DNA of 64,000 nt from CAYXZQ01 sp963717515. Its GTDB lineage: Archaea; Nanobdellota; Nanobdellia; Woesearchaeales; DSVV01. Within the stretch, counting starts at the first letter, position 1; each line of letters begins with the position of its first letter. The notes under the pieces were generated by a model. The model made no database searches and was not told where the DNA came from. It saw only the letters and a list, made by a program, of their open reading frames with translations. The DNA lies in assembly GCA_963717515.1 (NCBI GenBank), contig OY970338.1, positions 434,001 through 498,000 of the forward strand. Reading direction: 5' to 3'. Both the position numbers and the translations under genes were made by a program. This document shows positions 59,137-64,000 of the stretch, one piece after another.

Positions 59137-59784
59137 ATGCGCAAAATAACCACAGCCGACGGCTCAGAGACATTCTACAATGACGAAGTGGGCGATGTCT
59201 ACCATACAAAGAGCGGGGCTGTCGAGGAGGCCTTCCTCAAGTACGCTGAACCCGCGCGGATTGCAGAGTTGGCAAAAAGCGGGAATGTCAGAATCCTGGA
59301 CATATGCTTCGGTCTCGGATACAATTCCTGCGCAGCGCTCGACAGGGCTCTTGAGGCCAACCCGGATTGCAACATCAGGATTGTCGGGCTTGAGAATGAC
59401 GGAAGGATACTTGAAAAGATCAATGAGATGGACCCTTCATTGAAGAATTACAGGATTATGAAGGAGGTTGCAGGAAAAATGGAGTACAGCAAGGGAAATA
59501 TCAGCATCAGTCTCCTGATGGGCGATGCCAGAAAGACCATAAAAACGATAAATGAAGAGTTCGACGCAGTGTTCCTGGACCCGTTCTCTCCTGCAAAGCA
59601 GCCGGACCTCTGGCAGGCAGATTTCTTCAGGGACATAAGGGAAAGGATGAAGAATGGAGGGATGCTTGCGACATACAGCTACGCCAGGATGGTGAGGGAT
59701 AATCTCAGGGCAGCAGGATTCATCGTATCTGACGGGCCGAAGGTCGGGAGGAGGAGCCCTTCAACCCTAGCAACAGCTCCCTGA
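59137..59784 (+). CDS. MnmC-like (DUF752) methyltransferase
   Basis: This 215-residue SAM-dependent protein matches the methyltransferase half of bacterial MnmC, which modifies wobble uridine of tRNA: ILDICFGLGYNSCAALDRAL, VFLDPFSPAKQPDLWQADFF and VGRRSPSTLATAP. It lacks the oxidase half. TATTTAAAT lies 26-34 bases before ATG 59137, supporting the shorter start. Elp3, another wobble-uridine enzyme, begins near the right edge. The 3' end overlaps the peptidase-like gene at 59720. Confidence 0.9.
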   Translation: MRKITTADGSETFYNDEVGDVYHTKSGAVEEAFLKYAEPARIAELAKSGNVRILDICFGLGYNSCAALDRALEANPDCNIRIVGLENDGRILEKINEMDPSLKNYRIMKEVAGKMEYSKGNISISLLMGDARKTIKTINEEFDAVFLDPFSPAKQPDLWQADFFRDIRERMKNGGMLATYSYARMVRDNLRAAGFIVSDGPKVGRRSPSTLATAP

Positions 59785-60124
59785 CCCTGTTTCTTACCTC
59801 AACGTAATCTCCAGTCATTGGCACGCCTATTATGGTTATATTCTTTTTTTTGCCGAGCTTCTCTGATAGCTTGAGAAAATATCCCAGGTCAAAATCATGA
59901 AGGGTGGATATGCCGGACTGTTCAAGCCTGTCGATTCCAGAGAATATCTCAGGCTTATCAATGCCTTTCACAGCATCCATTATGACAATCTCATCATCTG
60001 ATGTGAGCTCAACTGGGTCGTCAACACGGATGAACTCAATTCCTGATAGCTCTTTTAGGTCTTCAGCAAGCCTGAAAGCGATGGAATCACCTTCATATTC
60101 AGAGCCGAATATATAGATCCTCAT
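59720..60124 (-). CDS. M52-like (hydrogenase maturation protease-like) protein
   Basis: The 134-residue protein resembles hydrogenase-maturation peptidases: MRIYIFGSEYEGDSIAFRLAEDL, IVIMDAVKGIDKPE and LHDFDLGYFLKL (with HD). Metal ligands Glu (YEGD), Asp and His seem present. No hydrogenase genes are visible in the window; some archaeal M52-like proteins have unknown targets. Its last 65 bases overlap the MnmC-like gene in opposite direction. Confidence 0.75.
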   Translation of the reverse strand: MRIYIFGSEYEGDSIAFRLAEDLKELSGIEFIRVDDPVELTSDDEIVIMDAVKGIDKPEIFSGIDRLEQSGISTLHDFDLGYFLKLSEKLGKKKNITIIGVPMTGDYVEVRNRVRELLLGLKGSSSRPSARQIR

Positions 60125-60181
60125 GATGATGGGTTGATAACCGCAATATTTATATATGAGTTATCACTTATAAGGAGTAAA

Positions 60182-60709
60182 ATGAAAAGAATACTGCTTA
60201 TCCTGATAGCAACAGCGTTCCTTGCCGGATGTGCATCAGCTCCAGCACACGATTATTCAAGCTACACTATGCAGAAAAATCCAGAGATATACACATTCGA
60301 GATAACATCTGAAAACGGCTACCCTGCACAGATGGCCGTCATAAACGAAAGCGAACCATACGTCAGCCAATACGAACTCTGGAAAGCTGCTGCGAACCTG
60401 AGCGAACAGCAGGCTGAGTACAGGATGACAAGGCATCTTTGGGAATCAGAGAACGATGAGACCTTTTCTGAGAAGGAAGAGACAAGGATAGAAGAGTACT
60501 GCAAGGAGCAGGGGTTTGCAAGATGCATGGGGATAGACAGGACGTGCGAGGAGGACGGCTGCCATAAAGTCACAGTCGCATGCGATGACGACAATTACGA
60601 CGAGGGGCTTGACACCTACGATGAATGCAGGAGATTCGATGTCCAGGTGGATGAGGAATTCGATGATGCCCTGACTGCCGAGGATGAGCAGCAGGTCATC
60701 TGCAGCTAG
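60182..60709 (+). CDS. Lipoprotein-like secreted protein
   Basis: The 175-residue protein has a lipobox signal peptide, MKRILLILIATAFLAGCASAP, cleavage before Cys18. The rest is polar, with a helical middle and a C-terminal Cys/Asp/Glu-rich domain holding six or more cysteines (about 114-174). AAGGAG precedes the ATG by five bases. It ends exactly where the histidine-kinase-like gene starts, so they form an operon and may act as sensor and transducer. No family is recognised. Confidence 0.75.
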   Translation: MKRILLILIATAFLAGCASAPAHDYSSYTMQKNPEIYTFEITSENGYPAQMAVINESEPYVSQYELWKAAANLSEQQAEYRMTRHLWESENDETFSEKEETRIEEYCKEQGFARCMGIDRTCEEDGCHKVTVACDDDNYDEGLDTYDECRRFDVQVDEEFDDALTAEDEQQVICS

Positions 60710-61648
60710 GTGGTTGGAATCAGTAGGCTTGAGAAAGAGATCCTGGACTTTGATGAGAGCATCCTTCATCTTGAAGAAAACATTAAACAGATTGAGTACC
60801 TGGAAGAGAAGAATCTGGAAAATGTCCACAATATCCTTGAAACATTCTTTACGCAGTATGACCATTACAGTGGACTGGCCAAGAAGCTAGGTCTCACCCT
60901 GCCATTGAAAAAGAAGCATCTCAATCAAAAGCACTATCATTCAAACCTCTCATTGAGCATTTTAAAGCATGACTTGAGGAGTGTCTCACAGGTTCTTAGG
61001 TCATACAAAGGGTTCATCAAAGAATACCTGAAAGGTGATGAAAATTTTCTCGAGGTTGTGCATAAAAACGCAAGGAATCTTTCAAAAACCTATGATTCCT
61101 GTGTCAAGACACTGGCGCTCATGCCCTATGTTGTGTCAGGCGACAGGAAATACCTCTTCAGTATGGATACAAGATTAATCAAGAAGCATTTCAACAACAA
61201 TATGAAAAGCCTTGATCTTAAATGCAATATCGAGGGGCTGAAAAAAATTGATTCGGACATTGTCTATGCGCTATGGAACATGCTGAGAAATTCAAGGGAT
61301 GCATATGCCCAGGATAACATGAACAAGAGATACCGGATTGACCTTAGGATATCAAAAGGTAAATCAATTATTGATATTTCAGTTACTGATCATGGGATAG
61401 GGATTCCAAAAAGTGAGCTTCCTCTGATATTTTCTAATTTCTCAAAAAACTCCATGACAGGATACGGGGTCGGACTTCAGCTCGTAAAGAGGATTGCCGA
61501 GCTGAAGGAGGGTTATGTCGACGTCATTTCGAAACACGGCAGGGGCTCGACCTATGGTTATGATACTGCTTCAGGAGCAGTGATCAGGAATAATGAGATC
61601 AAATATAAAAATCACGGTTCCAGATTCGCGCTCTATTTCAGGGAATGA
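60710..61648 (+). CDS. Soluble histidine-kinase-like ATPase
   Basis: The 312-residue protein starts at GTG 60710 immediately after the lipoprotein stop. A coiled-coil N-terminus (10-60) precedes a possible H-box, SILKHDLRSVSQVL (about 80-93). The HATPase_c domain has the N box NMLRNSRDAY (about 188-197), G1 DHGIGIP and G2 GYGVGLQLVKRI. No membrane helix or PAS domain. A response regulator is not seen nearby. Histidine kinases are uncommon in reduced archaea, so the coupling to a lipoprotein is notable. Confidence 0.85.
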   Translation: MVGISRLEKEILDFDESILHLEENIKQIEYLEEKNLENVHNILETFFTQYDHYSGLAKKLGLTLPLKKKHLNQKHYHSNLSLSILKHDLRSVSQVLRSYKGFIKEYLKGDENFLEVVHKNARNLSKTYDSCVKTLALMPYVVSGDRKYLFSMDTRLIKKHFNNNMKSLDLKCNIEGLKKIDSDIVYALWNMLRNSRDAYAQDNMNKRYRIDLRISKGKSIIDISVTDHGIGIPKSELPLIFSNFSKNSMTGYGVGLQLVKRIAELKEGYVDVISKHGRGSTYGYDTASGAVIRNNEIKYKNHGSRFALYFRE

Positions 61649-61657
61649 ACCCTGAAG

Positions 61658-62674
61658 TCACATCTTCCTGAACCTCGCAACGAAGAACCCCTCTGTGTCA
61701 TTGTCCTGGGGCCATATCCTAAGGCATTTTCTGACATCATCATGAAACCTGGTGCCTTCGAACTCAAGCACAGGCTCAGACCTCTTCAGGCCTTTGAGCT
61801 CGAAGCACTCAAGCTTCGCATCATTATATTTAGAAAGAAGCCAGCTCACGACACCCTCATCCTCCTCAGGCTCGAGAGTGCATGTGGAATAGACCAGAGT
61901 CCCGCCTTTCTTCAGGTTATTGAAGCCTGTCTCAAGAAGCTGCTTCTGGGTGCCTGCAAGCCTCTTTACCATGTTAGGGTTCCATATGCGCAGGGTCTTG
62001 AAAGATTTCCTGATTGTGCCTGTGCCTGAGCAGGGGGCATCGACAAGTATCCTGTCAAACTCAAGCTCCCTGAAGAACCTGCCCTGCATCTTGGTGATTA
62101 TAGCATTTGAGATCCCCATCCTCTGGATATTGAGGCCGAGGGGCTTTATCCTGTCGATCCTGTAGTCATTCGCTACCAGCACACCCTGGTTCCTCATCAA
62201 GCCTGCAATCTGGGTCGTCTTCGCCCCGGGTGATGCACACATGTCAAGGATCCTGTCCCCTGGCTTCGGGTCTAGAACCAGCGGAGGTATCATGGAAGCC
62301 GCCTCCTGGATGAATACATATCCAAGGGAATGCTCTGGTAGGTTGCCCACATCCCTCCTGTAGTCGTCACCCTCGCCCTTATGGTCTATCCAGAATCCTT
62401 CAGGGCACCAGGGAACTGGCGTGAGTTTCCAGACCGTCTCAAGCCTTTTCACCAGCTCTGGCATGCTTATCTTCAGCGTGTTCACACGGATGCTACGTCT
62501 GAGGTATTCAAGAGAGATTTTTTTGAACTCGCCAAAATCTGTCAGATTCGAGTATCTCTCGATGAATTTCGGCTTGAATTCGACCTTTGCGTCATTTCCT
62601 TTGGCCATGCCAACAGAAAAAACATCTTCATTTAATAATTTTATCAATGAATCACCTGGATCATTGCATCGCAT
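61658..62674 (-). CDS. NOL1/NOP2/Sun family RNA m5C methyltransferase
   Basis: The 338-residue SAM enzyme methylates C5 of cytidine in RNA. It has a pre-domain (residues 30-120) and the motif DMCASPGAKTTQIAGLM. VDAPCSGTGTIRK gives the PC catalytic motif; YSTCTLEPEEDEGVV gives the TC motif with the second Cys. The ATG at 62674 (RCNDPGDSLIK) is used; ATG 62608 would remove an atypical N-terminus. The promoter region, ATATAAATATAAC, is shared with the divergent gene. Confidence 0.93.
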   Translation of the reverse strand: MRCNDPGDSLIKLLNEDVFSVGMAKGNDAKVEFKPKFIERYSNLTDFGEFKKISLEYLRRSIRVNTLKISMPELVKRLETVWKLTPVPWCPEGFWIDHKGEGDDYRRDVGNLPEHSLGYVFIQEAASMIPPLVLDPKPGDRILDMCASPGAKTTQIAGLMRNQGVLVANDYRIDRIKPLGLNIQRMGISNAIITKMQGRFFRELEFDRILVDAPCSGTGTIRKSFKTLRIWNPNMVKRLAGTQKQLLETGFNNLKKGGTLVYSTCTLEPEEDEGVVSWLLSKYNDAKLECFELKGLKRSEPVLEFEGTRFHDDVRKCLRIWPQDNDTEGFFVARFRKM

Positions 62675-62740
62675 CTTATTGACTTAATCGACAGCATTCC
62701 ACGAGTTATATTTATATAAAGCGCAGGATTTCCAGCCAGC

Positions 62741-63901
62741 ATGCATACAAGGACAATTGACAGGAAAGAATTTTTGCCATTGAATATAGAAGATAGGCTG
62801 TCATTGTTCTGTAAAAGTTTGAACATTTCAGTCAAAGAATCAGAAACTGCATTGAACACCCATAACAAAAAGGAAAGGATTTTGAATTCAGCGGAACTGA
62901 TATACTGCAAGGCCAGGGCCCTGGGCTATGACAAGAGCCAGTCACTTGCGCACATCACATCAGGCATCCTTGGGATATTTCTGGGCAAACATGAAGACCT
63001 AATCCAGTCTGAAAATGAATTATCAACCCAGATCCACCATTATTTCAGAAGTGACAGGGATCATTTCCAGGAGCAGTTCCAGGTCAACATCAATGTGCCG
63101 GAGTCGTTGAGGATAAATGTGTTCCAGAAAGCTGAGGACAAGGATATACTGCTCAATTCCCAGAAGGCGTGCAAGGTGTATGGCAATAATGTAAATTTCT
63201 CGTATATTGACCTTATAAGGGGTGTAAAGGTCCCTACTGCAGTCGGATTTGATGAGTCTGTTTACCTTGGAATGCTGTATGCAGGGGCCAAGCTTGAGAA
63301 GTCCAAAAACTCAATAAGGTTCTATGGAAGCGAAAAAGAGGAAGATCTGTTCAAGATCGTAAACAGGTATTTCCACAGGAATCTTTTCAACATAAGCAGC
63401 AGAAATGGAAACAACAACCACCCTGCACAGAAACAGAGGAAAGTGTCAACATCCATCAATTCCCAGGCAGTCTTCACATGGCTGAAATACTGCACTGGAA
63501 TGGCTGATTCGATAAGGGAGAGGCGCCTGCCAAGGAAAGGCAAGGCCATAACTGTTTTTGATTATGACAAACTGCAGATGGCCGAACCTTTGAACATCCT
63601 GAATCATGGATTTTTTTATGGATTCCTCGCCAGGAAGGCAAGACTCCGGAAAATAAAATCAGGTTATAATATTGACATCAATCTCAGAAGGGGAATGCCG
63701 TTGCTTGAGGATATGAAAATCTTTTCAAACATGCTTGGGTACGGACCTGAAATTTACCAGAAGCAGTGCAGGCTTAGATACAGTAGGCAAGATTTCATCA
63801 GGCTTTCCACAGCAAACCTGCTTAATTTTAAAAAATTCCCTTATGATGCCCTCGGCGGACTCTTTAATCCAGAACACATCAGAGCCATTACAGCTTCTTG
63901 A
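62741..63901 (+). CDS. LAGLIDADG-like protein of unknown function
   Basis: The 386-residue protein has two regions with the LAGLIDADG look: DESVYLGMLYAGAKLEKSK followed by IRFYGSEKEEDLFKIVNRYF (about 167-205), and ILNHGFFYGFLARKARLRK with NIDINLRRGMPLLEDMKIFSNML (about 286-330). The acidic catalytic residues at the end of the helices are not clear, so it may be a DNA-binding domesticated form. The N-terminal 100 residues are helical and may hold an HTH. Start ATG 62741, about 22-30 bases after TTTATATAA. The last 14 bases overlap Elp3. Confidence 0.55.
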   Translation: MHTRTIDRKEFLPLNIEDRLSLFCKSLNISVKESETALNTHNKKERILNSAELIYCKARALGYDKSQSLAHITSGILGIFLGKHEDLIQSENELSTQIHHYFRSDRDHFQEQFQVNINVPESLRINVFQKAEDKDILLNSQKACKVYGNNVNFSYIDLIRGVKVPTAVGFDESVYLGMLYAGAKLEKSKNSIRFYGSEKEEDLFKIVNRYFHRNLFNISSRNGNNNHPAQKQRKVSTSINSQAVFTWLKYCTGMADSIRERRLPRKGKAITVFDYDKLQMAEPLNILNHGFFYGFLARKARLRKIKSGYNIDINLRRGMPLLEDMKIFSNMLGYGPEIYQKQCRLRYSRQDFIRLSTANLLNFKKFPYDALGGLFNPEHIRAITAS

Positions 63902-64000
63902 TCATATATGGACCCTGCTTCCTATAACCTATCTTCCTGTAATACTCTCTTGCGCCGATGCCTGATATGACAACTAGTTTTTTCCTGAGGTAAAGCTTTG
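63888..64000 (-). CDS. elp3: Elp3 (tRNA U34 carboxymethyltransferase), C-terminal part
   Basis: The last 36 residues are visible: LYLRKKLVVISGIGAREYYR and KIGYRKQGPYMIKKL. This GNAT-domain end is diagnostic of Elp3, which combines a radical SAM domain and an acetyltransferase-like domain to modify wobble uridines. The stop TAA at 63890-63888 overlaps the end of the plus-strand gene. The N-terminus and cluster-binding cysteines are outside the window. Confidence 0.88.
   Translation of the reverse strand, partial: KLYLRKKLVVISGIGAREYYRKIGYRKQGPYMIKKL

Overview
The window is archaeal. It carries translation factor aIF2 subunits alpha and gamma, ribosomal proteins S6e, S27e and L10e, Nop10, a histone, RNA polymerase subunit K, transcription factor TFE, membrane LonB, CDP-archaeol synthase, archaeal-type tRNA introns, and TATA boxes about 25 bases before many leaderless starts. 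Signal-led genes use GGTGAT/GGAGGT ribosome sites and several start at TTG or GTG. Compact genes, single-base operon overlaps, many short pilin-like surface proteins, bacterial-looking metabolic genes and a stand-alone helicase half suggest a DPANN-type archaeon, perhaps Woesearchaeota-like. That placement is inference; the domain call is firm.

Layout. 0-7 kb: a partial PD-(D/E)XK nuclease, S6e/aIF2-gamma, a NOG1-like GTPase, L10e, four small membrane-anchored proteins and a bacterial-type triosephosphate isomerase. 7-15 kb: three large glycoprotein-like surface proteins, galactose-1-phosphate uridylyltransferase and a GT3 glycogen synthase. 15-27 kb: a long type IV pilus-like locus (HTH regulator, ATPase, two TadC-like membrane proteins, a coiled-coil protein, at least five pilin-like proteins and a large von Willebrand A/Cys-rich protein). 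27-34 kb: histone, tRNA-Ala, a cyclopropane-synthase/FAD-oxidoreductase pair, an HExxH protein, a RdgB/HAM1 NTPase, TFE and RpoK. 34-45 kb: LonB, the S27e/aIF2-alpha/Nop10/PAC2 operon, a truncated Dph2, a DHH phosphoesterase, the archaetidyl-lipid head-group genes and a radical SAM protein. 45-56 kb: three intron-bearing or expanded tRNAs (Asn, Ile, Val), a tandem repeat built on the tRNA-Ile 5' end, a GH15-like glucoamylase, TrpB2, a JAMM protein, a degenerate K+-channel-like protein, two degenerate HIT proteins, prepilin peptidase and a frameshifted ScpA. 56-64 kb: a Hel308-like helicase without its first RecA domain, PRPP synthetase, an MnmC-like methyltransferase, a lipoprotein/histidine-kinase pair, an NSUN-type RNA methyltransferase, a LAGLIDADG-like protein and the Elp3 C-terminus.

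How it fits together. The pilus locus, the separate prepilin peptidase and the secreted glycoproteins form a surface module that could serve attachment to a host or partner cell. GT3 synthase, GH15 hydrolase and GalT suggest polysaccharide storage or turnover. CarS, archaetidylserine synthase and decarboxylase would make ethanolamine-type archaeal lipids, and the CFA/FAD pair may alkylate some membrane chain. The most unusual structure is the 117-bp triplication immediately upstream of tRNA-Ile, each copy starting with the tRNA's own 5' end; the tRNA itself has an oversized D-loop.
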